Origin: Halapricum hydrolyticum
GTDB lineage: Archaea; Halobacteriota; Halobacteria; Halobacteriales; Haloarculaceae
Assembly (NCBI RefSeq): GCF_025517535.1
Contig: NZ_JAOPKC010000003.1
Coordinates: forward strand, 138,093-202,092
Direction: 5' to 3'
Length of the DNA stretch: 64,000 nucleotides
The translations under genes and the position numbers were made by a program. This document shows, in pieces, positions 42,559-51,092 of this stretch. Under the pieces are notes generated by a model. That model had not been told where the DNA came from. It made no database searches and saw only the letters and a program-made list of their open reading frames with translations. How positions within the stretch are numbered: position 1 is the stretch's first letter; every line of letters starts with the position of its first letter.

Positions 42559-42729
42559 ATGGAATCTGTCAGGAAAGGGATCCGGTCGGGCGACATCGAG
42601 AAAGACACCTACGAACGGCTTCTCTGTACCAACTGCGACGAGGCGCTCAAATCCGAGAACGACCCCGACGAGATCGGCACTGTCCGGGTCTGTCCGGAGT
42701 GTGGTGCGGAGTGGAAAGAAGTCGGGTGA
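42559..42729 (+). CDS. Small zinc-finger protein, HVO_0649-like
   Basis: This 56-aa protein has two cysteine pairs (CTNC at 23-26 and CPEC at 45-48) that would bind one zinc. It resembles the haloarchaeal HVO_0649-type zinc finger family (recalled). Such one-domain proteins are thought to act in regulation, but the role of this one is unknown. A TATA-like GCTTTTTGAG stands 22-30 bases before the ATG, consistent with leaderless transcription. Confidence 0.75.
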   Translation: MESVRKGIRSGDIEKDTYERLLCTNCDEALKSENDPDEIGTVRVCPECGAEWKEVG

Positions 42730-42733
42730 TCGA

Positions 42734-43807
42734 TCACTCGAAGATCGCGTCGAACGCGCTCGCGCCCATCGGTTCGTAGGTGCCTGCCGCGACGTTCTCT
42801 TCGACGTGATCGGGCGACCCCATCCCGACCAGCGCGCTCGTCACGGCGGGGGCGCTCCGTGCGAAGTTGATCGCTCGCTGGGCGCGGGTCTCGCCGTCGA
42901 GTTCGGCCTCGACCCGATCGGGCATCTCCCGGGCTAGCTTCCCCTGCATGAGACTCGCACTGGTGAAGACGTCCACGTCTGCCTCGTGGGCAATCTCCAG
43001 TGCGCTCCGGCCGTCGTGGACGGCCGCCGTGAACGCGTCGGCCATGTACACGTTGAACGGCAACTGGATCGCCTCGAAGTGACTGCTCCCGTGGCCGACC
43101 GCCTCGGCCGCACGCTCGGCACGATCGATCACCTCGGGCAGCGAGAGGTGGCTCCCCTCGTCTCCGACCCGGAAGGCGTCCCAGGTCGCGACGCCGTACG
43201 CACCGATGTCGTCGTCTTCGACCCGCCGTTCGAGGAGTTCGAAGGTTGCTTCGAGCCCATCGTAGACGTCCGCCCGCGATCGAGCCTGCAGTTGCGTCTC
43301 GGGGTTGTGCACGTAGTAGAGGTCGACCCGATCCACACCGAGATTCGACAGGGATCGGTCGAGCTGATCGTCGATGAACTCCGGTGCGATGCAGTGTTGG
43401 CCGGCCGCCAGGTCCTCGCGGTCGACGATCCCGGGTTCGACGAACTCCCGGTAGATGTATCGACTGGGGTCGTCGGGCCGCTCGCCGTCGAACGGCAGAA
43501 AGCCGCCCTTGGTCGCGAGGAAGACGTTCTCGCGGTCGATTTCGCTGTCGCCGATCGCCGCGCCAACGACGCGCTCGCTGCGCTGGTGGCGGTAGTTGAT
43601 CGCCGTGTCGAGGACGTTGATCCCCGATTCCAGGGCCGCGACGATCGCCTCCCGGTAGGCCGAATCGGCCTCGTCAGTCGGGTCACCGAGGTACGTGCCG
43701 ACGCCGATACTCGACAGTGCCAGGTCGCCGAACGGCCGGAAGTACGTCCGGGCGAAGCTCTCGTGGAAGCGGTCGCGATAGGCCCAGGTCCCCTCGTAGG
43801 TCGCCAT
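42734..43807 (-). CDS. Aldo/keto reductase
   Basis: This is a 357-aa (alpha/beta)8 barrel oxidoreductase of the AKR superfamily, likely NAD(P)H-dependent. The N-terminal part has GVGTYLGDPTDEAD and NVLDTAINYRHQRSERVVG with the catalytic aspartate/tyrosine region. Further conserved parts are VDLYYVHNPE and a C-terminal VTSALVGMGSPDHVEEN (cofactor-binding). The substrate is unknown. It starts at 43807 with MATYEGTWAYRDRF. Confidence 0.85.
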   Translation of the reverse strand: MATYEGTWAYRDRFHESFARTYFRPFGDLALSSIGVGTYLGDPTDEADSAYREAIVAALESGINVLDTAINYRHQRSERVVGAAIGDSEIDRENVFLATKGGFLPFDGERPDDPSRYIYREFVEPGIVDREDLAAGQHCIAPEFIDDQLDRSLSNLGVDRVDLYYVHNPETQLQARSRADVYDGLEATFELLERRVEDDDIGAYGVATWDAFRVGDEGSHLSLPEVIDRAERAAEAVGHGSSHFEAIQLPFNVYMADAFTAAVHDGRSALEIAHEADVDVFTSASLMQGKLAREMPDRVEAELDGETRAQRAINFARSAPAVTSALVGMGSPDHVEENVAAGTYEPMGASAFDAIFE

Positions 43808-43885
43808 GGACGGGGTTGGGGCGGCACGCGCAAAAGCCGCGCGGTGGTTTACTCCCGGTCAGGTGCGTGTCGTCCTCCCGTGTGC

Positions 43886-45049
43886 TCACTGCAACTCGCC
43901 GGTCATCGCCTCGAACAGCCGGTCGCGAAACTCCGCAACAGTGAGACCATCGCCGGGGCCGAGCCCCTCCATGTGTTCGATCGAGAGCTGTCCGCCGCCC
44001 ATGCGGGCGTGGCCGCCGGCCTCGGCCATCGGGATGTCCTCGACTGCGGCTTTCAGCGCCTTGCCCATGTGCACGCGGTCGTCACGGGAGCGTCCCGAGA
44101 GGTGCAACGTGCCGTCGCGTCGGCCGAAGACGACGATCGCCGTCACGCCCTCCAGCCGGAGCAGTTCCTCGGCCGCCTGTGGGATCGCGTCCACGTTCCC
44201 CACATCCTCGACGTCGCTGACGGCGAAGGCGTTGCGGACGTCACGGCTGGTGATCGCTCGCGCTTTGACTTCGAGTACCTCGGCGTCGACCTCGGGATTG
44301 GCGACCCGGTCGAGCAGTTCCTCGTCGACGCCCCGGTACAGGAACCCGGCGGCGTCGAACTCCGCCGGCGAACACCCCTTCGTCAGGTGCTTGGTATCCG
44401 ACTGGATCCCGTACAGCAGTCCAGTCGCGAGTTCGTCCGGAACCGTTGGTCCATCGTCCATGTCCGTCGGATCCCACCCCAGATCATCGAGATACTCGGT
44501 GACGATCGTCGCACACGCGCCGTACTCGGGGCGGACGTCAGTGAACGTCTCCCCTGTCCCCTCCCCTGGGTGGTGGTCGACGACTGCGATCGGGTCGATC
44601 CCGTCCGCACCCGGGAACCCCCGTGGTTCGTTGTGATCGACCAGCACGACCGTCTCCGCTTCGAGATCGCCGGCCGTCTCGATCCGCTCGAAGTCCTGGT
44701 CGAGTACGGTCTGGAACGCGCGGTTCTCCTGGCGACGAATCTGGCCCGGGTACTGGATCGACGCGTCGGTTTCGATGGCGTCCGCGAGCGACTGGACGCC
44801 CATGGCAGAAGCCATCGCGTCCGGATCGGGATTGGGATGGAGCAGTATCGCGACCTCGTCCTGGTCTTTCAGCACGCCCCGAAAGCGCGCTGCAGGCGAG
44901 CGCCGCCACCTGGAGAACAGCCACCATCCGACGGCCACGAGCACGAGGACGACGAAAACAGCACCGACTGCTATCGCCGGTCGTTCCCCGAGCAGGGATA
45001 CGACAGCGTCGATCTGAGAGACGACGCCCCCGTCGGCCCCGGGCAACAT
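43886..45049 (-). CDS. DHH/DHHA1-family phosphoesterase with membrane anchor
   Basis: This 387-aa protein has a signal-anchor membrane helix (residues 27-46, VGAVFVVLVLVAVGWWLF). A DHH domain follows, with LLHPNPDPDAMASAMG (near residue 69) and the hallmark VVDHHPGEGT (near residue 156) for metal binding. A C-terminal DHHA1 domain carries GGHARMGGGQ (near residue 345). It may degrade cyclic dinucleotides or short nucleic acids at the inner face of the membrane. The family includes GdpP-like and NrnA-like enzymes. Confidence 0.8.
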   Translation of the reverse strand: MLPGADGGVVSQIDAVVSLLGERPAIAVGAVFVVLVLVAVGWWLFSRWRRSPAARFRGVLKDQDEVAILLHPNPDPDAMASAMGVQSLADAIETDASIQYPGQIRRQENRAFQTVLDQDFERIETAGDLEAETVVLVDHNEPRGFPGADGIDPIAVVDHHPGEGTGETFTDVRPEYGACATIVTEYLDDLGWDPTDMDDGPTVPDELATGLLYGIQSDTKHLTKGCSPAEFDAAGFLYRGVDEELLDRVANPEVDAEVLEVKARAITSRDVRNAFAVSDVEDVGNVDAIPQAAEELLRLEGVTAIVVFGRRDGTLHLSGRSRDDRVHMGKALKAAVEDIPMAEAGGHARMGGGQLSIEHMEGLGPGDGLTVAEFRDRLFEAMTGELQ

Positions 45050-45160
45050 ACCACGGTGTGGTTCGCCAACGACAATGAAGGTTCCCCCTTCTGTCGGCCG
45101 GGTAGCATCTGTCGGACGGACTGGATCACGGGCGTCGATCTGTCCGTATCGAAACGCCGG

Positions 45161-45616
45161 TCACTCGACGTCCAGATCGAACTGCTCGTGCTCTTTTGCG
45201 GCGTTGAGAACGACGCTCGTGTTCGATTCGTTGATCTCGGGATCGGTCAGCAACCCCTTGATCTGGCTGTTCATGTCGTCGGTATCGAGGAACTTCCCGA
45301 CGGCGATGACGTCGTAATCGCCGGTGACCTCGTAAACGCTCATCATCTGATCGTGCTGGCGAAGCGTCTCGGTCACGTCCGGAAGCGCACTCCCTTCGAC
45401 CTTCAGCTGGACAATCGCTGTCACGTCGTAGCCGAGTTTGTCGTAATCGACTTTCGGCGTGTACCCCTGGATGATCCCCTCGTCTTCGAGCGTCGAGAGA
45501 TGGTTCGAGACGGTCGTCACCGACACGTCCATATCGTCAGCGAGACTCCGGAGACTGGCCCGCCCGTCCCCCAGAAGCGCATTCACTAACTTACGATCCA
45601 GATTTTCGTACGTCAT
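45161..45616 (-). CDS. lrp: Lrp/AsnC-family transcription regulator
   Basis: This is a 151-aa regulator with an N-terminal winged helix-turn-helix (ASLRSLADDMDVSVTTVSNH spans the HTH, residues 20-39). A C-terminal RAM domain follows (YDVTAIVQLKVEG and VYEVTGDYDVIAVG, near 64-76 and 94-107). It is divergent from glnA across 128 bases. In Halobacterium the same gene pair is known, with Lrp controlling glnA. Amino acid-responsive control of nitrogen assimilation is likely here. Confidence 0.88.
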   Translation of the reverse strand: MTYENLDRKLVNALLGDGRASLRSLADDMDVSVTTVSNHLSTLEDEGIIQGYTPKVDYDKLGYDVTAIVQLKVEGSALPDVTETLRQHDQMMSVYEVTGDYDVIAVGKFLDTDDMNSQIKGLLTDPEINESNTSVVLNAAKEHEQFDLDVE

Positions 45617-45744
45617 ACTAGCTTCCCTCGCAACCGACCCATTAGAATTTTACGAACATACATTTCTGTCTCGGGGTTCGACCAGAATTGCGCAAAGCAG
45701 CAGGGTTTTTATGGCAGCACCATATTTCACACCTGTCGATTACA
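45617..45744. promoter_or_regulatory. Divergent lrp/glnA promoter
   Basis: The glnA promoter is suggested by GGGTTTTTATGG at 45704-45715, about 30 bases before the ATG, which is leaderless spacing. On the other strand an AT-rich core (TTAGAATTTTACG near 45643-45655) serves lrp. Both are within reach of an Lrp site; the likely sequence is the AT-rich block at 45640-45672. Confidence 0.5.
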
Positions 45745-47103
45745 ATGACAGGCGAACTCTCGACGGAGGAACAGGCGGTCCTCGAGGAAATCGAGGAGAA
45801 GAACGTAGATTTCCTGCGGCTACAGTTCACGGACATTCTGGGGACAGTGAAGAACGTCTCGGTCCCGGCCGACCAGGCCGAGAAGGCGTTCACGGAGGGG
45901 ATCTACTTCGATGGCTCATCGATCGAAGGCTACGTGCGGATCCAGGAGTCGGACATGCGGCTGGTTCCGGATCCATCGACGTTTGCGATCTTGCCGTGGC
46001 GGAGTCGCGACGAGATCGACGGCGGCAACAGCGCGCGGCTCATCTGTGACGTCCACGACACCTCGACGGACGAACCGTTCGTCGGAGACCCGCGTGGCGT
46101 GCTGAAAGACGCGCTGGACCGCGCCGCGGAGATGGGCTACACCGTCAACGCCGCACCCGAACCGGAGTTCTTCCTGTTCGAGGAAGACGAGAAGGGGCGT
46201 GCGACGACCGAGACCAACGACGCCGGGGGGTACTTCGACCTCGCACCCAAAGACCTCGCGAGTGACGTCCGCCGTGACATCATTTACGGACTGGAGGAGA
46301 TGGACTTCGACATCGAGGCCAGCCACCACGAAGTCGCCGAAGGGCAACACGAGATTAACTTCACCTACGACGACGCGCTGTCGACCGCCGACAACGTCGC
46401 GACCTTCCGTGCCGTCGTTCGCGCGATCGCCGCGGAACACGACCTGCACGCGACCTTCATGCCCAAGCCGATCCCGCGGATCAACGGCTCGGGTATGCAC
46501 ACCCACATCTCGCTGTTCGAAGACGGAGAGAACGCCTTCCACGACGAGGACGACGAGTTCAACCTCAGCGAGACGGCTCACAGCTTCATCGCCGGCGTCC
46601 TCGAGCACGCGCCCGCACTCGCCGCCGTCACGAACCCGACGGTCAACAGCTACAAGCGCCTGGTGCCGGGCTACGAGGCGCCGGTCTACGTCGCCTGGAG
46701 CGACCGAAACCGTTCGGCGCTGATCCGCAAACCTGCCGCCCGCGTCCCGGCTGCCAGCCGGATCGAGGCGCGCTTCCCCGATCCGTCGTGCAACCCCTAT
46801 CTCGCGTTCGCGGCGCTCATCCACGCCGGGCTCGACGGGATCGAGAACGATCTCGAATGCCCCGATCCGGTCCGGGAGAACATCTACGAGTTCGACGAGC
46901 AGAAACGCGAGGAATACGGCATCAGCACGCTGCCGACCAACCTCGGCGAGGCGGTCGACGAGCTCGAGGACGACGAGGTCGTTCTCGACGCGCTCGGCCC
47001 GCACATCGCAGAGAAGTTCGTCGAGGCCAAGCGCTCGGAGTTCCAGGACTACCTGGTGGACGTCTCCGACTGGGAACTCGACCGCTACCTCGAGAAGTTC
47101 TAG
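45745..47103 (+). CDS. glnA: Glutamine synthetase, type I
   Basis: This ATP-dependent enzyme makes glutamine from glutamate and ammonium. It is 452 aa. Signatures include FDGSSIEGYVRIQESDM (near residues 55-71), the latch region EGQHEINFTYDDA, the ATP/metal region ATFMPKPIPRINGSGMH, and NSYKRLVPGYEAPVYVAWSD. ATG 45745 is the family start. Divergent control by Lrp is expected. Confidence 0.96.
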   Translation: MTGELSTEEQAVLEEIEEKNVDFLRLQFTDILGTVKNVSVPADQAEKAFTEGIYFDGSSIEGYVRIQESDMRLVPDPSTFAILPWRSRDEIDGGNSARLICDVHDTSTDEPFVGDPRGVLKDALDRAAEMGYTVNAAPEPEFFLFEEDEKGRATTETNDAGGYFDLAPKDLASDVRRDIIYGLEEMDFDIEASHHEVAEGQHEINFTYDDALSTADNVATFRAVVRAIAAEHDLHATFMPKPIPRINGSGMHTHISLFEDGENAFHDEDDEFNLSETAHSFIAGVLEHAPALAAVTNPTVNSYKRLVPGYEAPVYVAWSDRNRSALIRKPAARVPAASRIEARFPDPSCNPYLAFAALIHAGLDGIENDLECPDPVRENIYEFDEQKREEYGISTLPTNLGEAVDELEDDEVVLDALGPHIAEKFVEAKRSEFQDYLVDVSDWELDRYLEKF

Positions 47104-47110
47104 ACGGACG

Positions 47111-48019
47111 CTACGCGTCGTTCTGCCGCCGTATTTCTTTCTCGACGCGCTCACCGACCAGCGGCATCGCGACGACCGCAAGTCCGCCCACGAACGCGAT
47201 CGGCCCGGCGGCTTCCGGCGACAGCGAAACGACCTCACCGAGGAGGAGTAGCGGTCCGGCGACGACCACACCGCTCACGACGGTCGCGGCGGCCGCCCGC
47301 CGCGTCGGTGAACGAACGAGCCCGTCCGCAAAGACGTACCAGCCGAGGGCCGCGCCCGCGGCGACGCCGGTGAGCAACACGAGATCGGTGATCGGGCCGA
47401 CGATCATCAGCCCGACGGCGCCGACGACCGCACCGAGTGCAAACACCCGCTCGGGCTCCTGTAGGGCGATCGCGATGGCGAGTACGACCAGACCCACTCC
47501 GATCCCGGCGAGCACGTCCACCAGGTAATGCAGGCCGAGCACGAGCCGCGAGATCGAGACGACCACGACGAGTCCGGTGGCGATCGCTACTCGTGTTCGC
47601 GGCCGCCCGGTGCGAAGCGCCCAGGCCAGCCCACCGAACGCGACCGTCGAGCCGATGGCGTGCCCGCTCGGAAATCCGTGTCCCGATCCGGTCGAAAACC
47701 ACTCGTACAGCGGCCACAGGCCGGCCGGAACCAGACCAGTCTGCGGAGCCTCGCCCGCCCCTGGCGGCCGGGGAAGCCCGAACAACTCTTTGGCGACTGT
47801 CACGACGACGAGGCCGGCGAGTACCGTACCGAGGACGACCGCAGCACGTCGACGGTCGATCGCCTCGTCGACGCGAGGTAACTGGGGTCCGACCCAGTAG
47901 GTGACTGTCACGATCAGCAGGAGAAACCACACGTCACCGAGCTGGGTCACGAGCGAGAAGAGAACGATGACCGCGTCGGGAAGCTCACGCAGCCACGACT
48001 GGACGCCGAGCCCGCGCAT
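47111..48019 (-). CDS. PAP2-family membrane phosphatase
   Basis: This is a 302-aa membrane protein with the type 2 phosphatidic acid phosphatase motifs: KELFGLPRP (near residue 77), SGHGFPSGHAIGS (near residue 112), and SRLVLGLHYLVD (near residue 156). About eight hydrophobic segments extend beyond the three motifs. It likely removes phosphate from lipid or isoprenoid pyrophosphates. It is separated from YihY by two bases, so they form an operon. Confidence 0.82.
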   Translation of the reverse strand: MRGLGVQSWLRELPDAVIVLFSLVTQLGDVWFLLLIVTVTYWVGPQLPRVDEAIDRRRAAVVLGTVLAGLVVVTVAKELFGLPRPPGAGEAPQTGLVPAGLWPLYEWFSTGSGHGFPSGHAIGSTVAFGGLAWALRTGRPRTRVAIATGLVVVVSISRLVLGLHYLVDVLAGIGVGLVVLAIAIALQEPERVFALGAVVGAVGLMIVGPITDLVLLTGVAAGAALGWYVFADGLVRSPTRRAAAATVVSGVVVAGPLLLLGEVVSLSPEAAGPIAFVGGLAVVAMPLVGERVEKEIRRQNDA

Positions 48020-48021
48020 CG

Positions 48022-49260
48022 TTACCGCCGGAAGTCACGAACCTTGTCAAGTAGTTTTCCGGGGACGCCGACGGCGTTGACAGTCACGCCGACGAGGGTC
48101 ATCAGCACGTACAGTCCCAGTGTCGACAGCCAGATCACGATCATCGAGAGGAACGCGACCCAGCCCGACAGGAAGTAGAAGGCCCCGAGCGTCATCACGG
48201 TTCCGTACAGCAGCACGAGGTACGGACCCCAGCCGGTGGCGTGGCCCCGGCGGACGCGCTTGCGAACGTACCGTTTGAGGTCCCGTTCGATCTCGTCGCG
48301 GTGGAGCGTCCGCTCGTCGATCCGGGTCTGCAGCTCGTCGATCTCGGCCCGCAGGTCAGCGATTTCTTCCCGCTGTCGGGCCTCGCCGGTGCCACCGTCA
48401 GCGTCGTCGGCCCCCGAGTCGCTCATTCGTTGTTCGGTGTCTCGATGCGCACCCTGTTGTAGTTGCCGGTCTCCGACGGCCACGTCGCCGGCGAGGACGC
48501 CGTTGAGAACCGCCCCCAGAAGGAGGAGGATACCCCCAATGTAGAACCACGTCACGAGCAACAGGACCGCTCCGAGGACGCCGTACAGCGCCGACCCGCC
48601 CGCACTGGCGGCGTATACCTGAAACAGGGCACTGAGTACGGTCCAGCCCACAGCCGCAAACGCTGCACCGGGTAGCGCGTCACGGACGCGCACGTCGACG
48701 TCCGGGAAGATCACGTATAGCGGCAGGAACGCGACCGTCAGGACGATCGGCAGCCCGATCGCTGTCGGCACGCCCGCGGACGAGAGACCGACAAGCCCGG
48801 CGAGTGCGGCCGCGAGCACGACCGCGCCGATGGCGACGCCGACCGCGAACAGTGCCGTGATGGCGTTTCGGAACTGCGTGAACAGCGTCACCTCCCGGTG
48901 CGTGTCGTAGATCATCGAGAACGCGACGTCCAGTCCCCGAAAGAGCTTGAGTCCGCCCCACAGCAGGACGGCGAGCCCGATCGCGGTTGCGCCGCCGCGC
49001 CCCTGGGCGGTCGTCAGCGCTGATCGCACGAGTTCCTCACCGCTTGGGGTCAGTGTGCCGCTCAGCTGCCGGATGACCGTCTCCGCCAGTGCGTCCCCGC
49101 CGAGCGTCGAGGCGACCGACAGCGCCAGCAGCGACAGCGGCAGCAGCGATACGAACGCGTAGTAGGCGATCGCCGCAGCTAGCAGCGTCAGCGGCGACCG
49201 TCTGACGACCGCCAGCAGCGTTCGTCCGACCGAAAGTGCTCGCGTTGCCCGTTCGTGCAC
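48022..49260 (-). CDS. YihY/UPF0761-family membrane protein
   Basis: This is a 412-aa protein. The first 260 residues hold about six membrane segments of the YihY (formerly ribonuclease BN-like) family, with LLAAAIAYYAFVSLLPL and LLWGGLKLFRGLDVAF. Residues 270-340 are acidic and coiled-coil-like (an added module), and the final 70 residues have two more membrane segments. The function of the family is unknown. GTG 49260 (VHERATRAL) was taken as start, since the part before lacks similarity. Confidence 0.75.
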   Translation of the reverse strand: MHERATRALSVGRTLLAVVRRSPLTLLAAAIAYYAFVSLLPLSLLALSVASTLGGDALAETVIRQLSGTLTPSGEELVRSALTTAQGRGGATAIGLAVLLWGGLKLFRGLDVAFSMIYDTHREVTLFTQFRNAITALFAVGVAIGAVVLAAALAGLVGLSSAGVPTAIGLPIVLTVAFLPLYVIFPDVDVRVRDALPGAAFAAVGWTVLSALFQVYAASAGGSALYGVLGAVLLLVTWFYIGGILLLLGAVLNGVLAGDVAVGDRQLQQGAHRDTEQRMSDSGADDADGGTGEARQREEIADLRAEIDELQTRIDERTLHRDEIERDLKRYVRKRVRRGHATGWGPYLVLLYGTVMTLGAFYFLSGWVAFLSMIVIWLSTLGLYVLMTLVGVTVNAVGVPGKLLDKVRDFRR

Positions 49261-49373
49261 GTCTCCCTGTGGGAGCGTCGAGAACAAATACGACGGGGGT
49301 CGGCCGGGCGCAACCACCACAACGAACAGCGTGGACCGAAACGTGTTTCGCCCCGTCCGAACAACGCCCTGGC

Positions 49374-49754
49374 ATGCACGATCGAATCGAGCGCGTGACC
49401 GGCGCCATCACGTCGACAGCGCTCGTCGCCGCTGGCGTGCTGCTCGCGCCCGCGTTCGCCGGGCTCGGTGCGTCGCTGGCGCTCGCGGCCGTGACGCTGG
49501 GCGTGACCGTACTGGCCTTCCTCGCTCGCGAGGAGATCGGCGCGCTCGCCCCAGTACCGTGGCTGCGCTTGCACTTCGAAACCGTCTGGGCCGGAGCGGC
49601 AGCGGCCACGCTCGTGCTCGTCGCGTTCGCCGGTGCGACCTCCGCGGAACTGCAGACGCTGGGTGCCGTCGTCGGCCTGCTTGGACTGTTTAACTACCTG
49701 CTTCGGCCGATCTATTTCACGCTCGGGAACGTGTTCGCGCGAGTGGCGAAGTGA
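49374..49754 (+). CDS. Small four-segment membrane protein
   Basis: This 126-aa protein has about four hydrophobic segments (residues 10-30, 32-50, 70-90 and 95-112) and few polar features. No known family signature was recognised. It is divergent from the YihY gene and ends just before a TnpB element. Confidence 0.55.
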   Translation: MHDRIERVTGAITSTALVAAGVLLAPAFAGLGASLALAAVTLGVTVLAFLAREEIGALAPVPWLRLHFETVWAGAAAATLVLVAFAGATSAELQTLGAVVGLLGLFNYLLRPIYFTLGNVFARVAK

Positions 49755-49887
49755 TGCTGTCTCTATCTTGAATCAGCGAGAGAATCCCACCCTTCCCGCG
49801 AAGGACGAGCGTTCCGACGCTCAGTCGGAACCGAGGACTGAGCAGGGCGGGAGTGAATCGCGTAAGCTCTGGTGAAAAACCGCCGCG

Positions 49888-50031
49888 TTACTGCTGGTCG
49901 TGAGTCTCCAACGTGTCGAGTCCCGCTTCTAAAACCTCTGCATAGGCTTCCGAGAGGTTCATGTCGTTCGCTTCTGCGTAGTCTTTGATTTGTCCGTGGA
50001 TTGCCCAGTCAATGTCGATGTTTGGCCTCAT
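49888..50031 (-). CDS. Ribbon-helix-helix-like small protein of the TnpB element
   Basis: This 47-aa protein (MRPNIDIDWAIHGQIKDYAE, then ANDMNLSEAYAEVLEAGLD) is too short to have been listed automatically. The beta-strand plus helix-helix arrangement resembles antitoxin-like ribbon-helix-helix proteins. Such short genes are seen next to haloarchaeal tnpB genes in divergent orientation (recalled). It may regulate the element; its promoter region (50032-50070) is AT-rich and shared with tnpB. Confidence 0.6.
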   Translation of the reverse strand: MRPNIDIDWAIHGQIKDYAEANDMNLSEAYAEVLEAGLDTLETHDQQ

Positions 50032-50070
50032 CGGTAGACTTATTGGATATTAGGACTCATTATACTTTGG

Positions 50071-51037
50071 ATGAAGCGTACCAACACGTTCGCCGTGCGA
50101 CCGCTCCCGACTTGAGATGGTCGTCGGCAAAGAACTCCGAGACAGACACAACAGCCCGAAAAGCCGTCTCCGACTGGAAATTGCTGGCGATCCGAACTGG
50201 CCCGACTACACGGACCAGAGCCGGTTAGAACTGTGGTACGACGAGACTGATAGCACCTTCCGAGCTTCGCAACCCGTAACTGTTTCTGACGATGCACGGG
50301 GCACTCCACTGGCCGACCACAAGGCCGCTCTGGACATTGGTGCAAACAATCTCGTTGCCTGTACCACGACGACCGGCGAGCAATATCTGTACGAGGGCCG
50401 GGAGTTGTTCCAGCGGTTCCGTGACACGACACGAGAAATCGCCCGGTTGCAGTCCAAACTACGGGAAGGCCGATACAGTAGCGAGCGCATCCGGCGGCTG
50501 TACCGGAAACGGACTCGTCGCCGCGACCACGCCCAAGAAGCACTGTGTCGTGACCTGCTGGAACGACTGTACGCCGAGGGCGTGGACACGGTGTACATCG
50601 GTGGCTTGACCGACATACTCGAAACCCACTGGTCGGTCAAGACGAACGCCAAGACCCACAACTTCTGGGCGTTCAAGCAATTCACCGAACGACTGGCGTG
50701 TACCGCCGAAGAATACGGGATCTCGGTCGAAGTCCGGTCAGAGGCGTGGACCAGCCAAGAGTGCCCACAATGCGGTTCAACCGACCGGACGACACGCCAC
50801 CAAGACACGCTCACCTGTCCGTGTGGGTTCGAGGGGCACGCCGACCTTACAGCCTCAGAGACGTTCCTGAAGCGGCACACAGAGCAAGCAGTCAGGCCGA
50901 TGGCACGGCCCGTGCGGTTCGAGTGGGACAATCATCAATGGCGTTCAACCACAGACGCTTCTTCAAATCCCAAAGAACAGCGCACAGACCCGAGTACCGT
51001 CCACCGTGACGGGAATGTTGCTTCCGGCGAGTCTTAG
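50071..51037 (+). pseudogene. tnpB: tnpB of element 2 (large internal deletion near the N-terminus)
   Basis: The gene starts with MKRTNTFAVRPLP, matching the N-terminus of a common haloarchaeal TnpB, then hits a stop at 50113-50115. The rest continues in another frame from about 50117 for 306 aa. The family is about 420 aa, so roughly 110-130 residues of the N-terminal domain are lost. The preserved C-part has the RuvC-like ALDIGANNLVACTT, DILETHWSVKTN, a zinc ribbon (CPQC and CPC) and GHADLTASE. It is probably inactive as a nuclease, although the C-part could still be made from the ATG at 50117. Confidence 0.75.
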
Positions 51038-51092
51038 ACCGGCTGAGACTCCCACGGAGGAAACCGCGCCGTTTACGGCGCGGAGGATGTCA
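51038..51092 (+). ncRNA. Right end and presumed omega/re-RNA 3' end of element 2
   Basis: A perfect hairpin CCGCGCCGT-TT-ACGGCGCGG is at 51064-51083, followed by AGGATGTCA ending at 51092. The TCA there is also the complement of the TGA stop of the converging gene. As in element 1, the adjoining guide sequence would be antisense to the host gene end. RNA activity is inferred. Confidence 0.4.

Larger units (their letters stand above)
49760..51092 (+). mobile_element. IS1341-type TnpB element 2, decayed
   Basis: This element of about 1.3 kb carries a plus-strand tnpB remnant, a minus-strand small gene and a right end at 51064-51092 (hairpin, then GGAGGATGTCA). The left part (49760-49887) has imperfect inverted repeats such as CTCAGTCGGAACCGAGGACTGAG (49818-49840, stem CTCAGTC). 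The exact left end cannot be fixed. It shares its right-end sequence with element 1 at 22.7 kb. Confidence 0.75.

Noticed and set aside
42986..45589. Very long open frame (867 codons) on the plus strand
   Set aside because: It is antisense to the aldo/keto reductase, DHH and Lrp genes; its product has no family features. Long antisense frames are usual in this GC-rich DNA.
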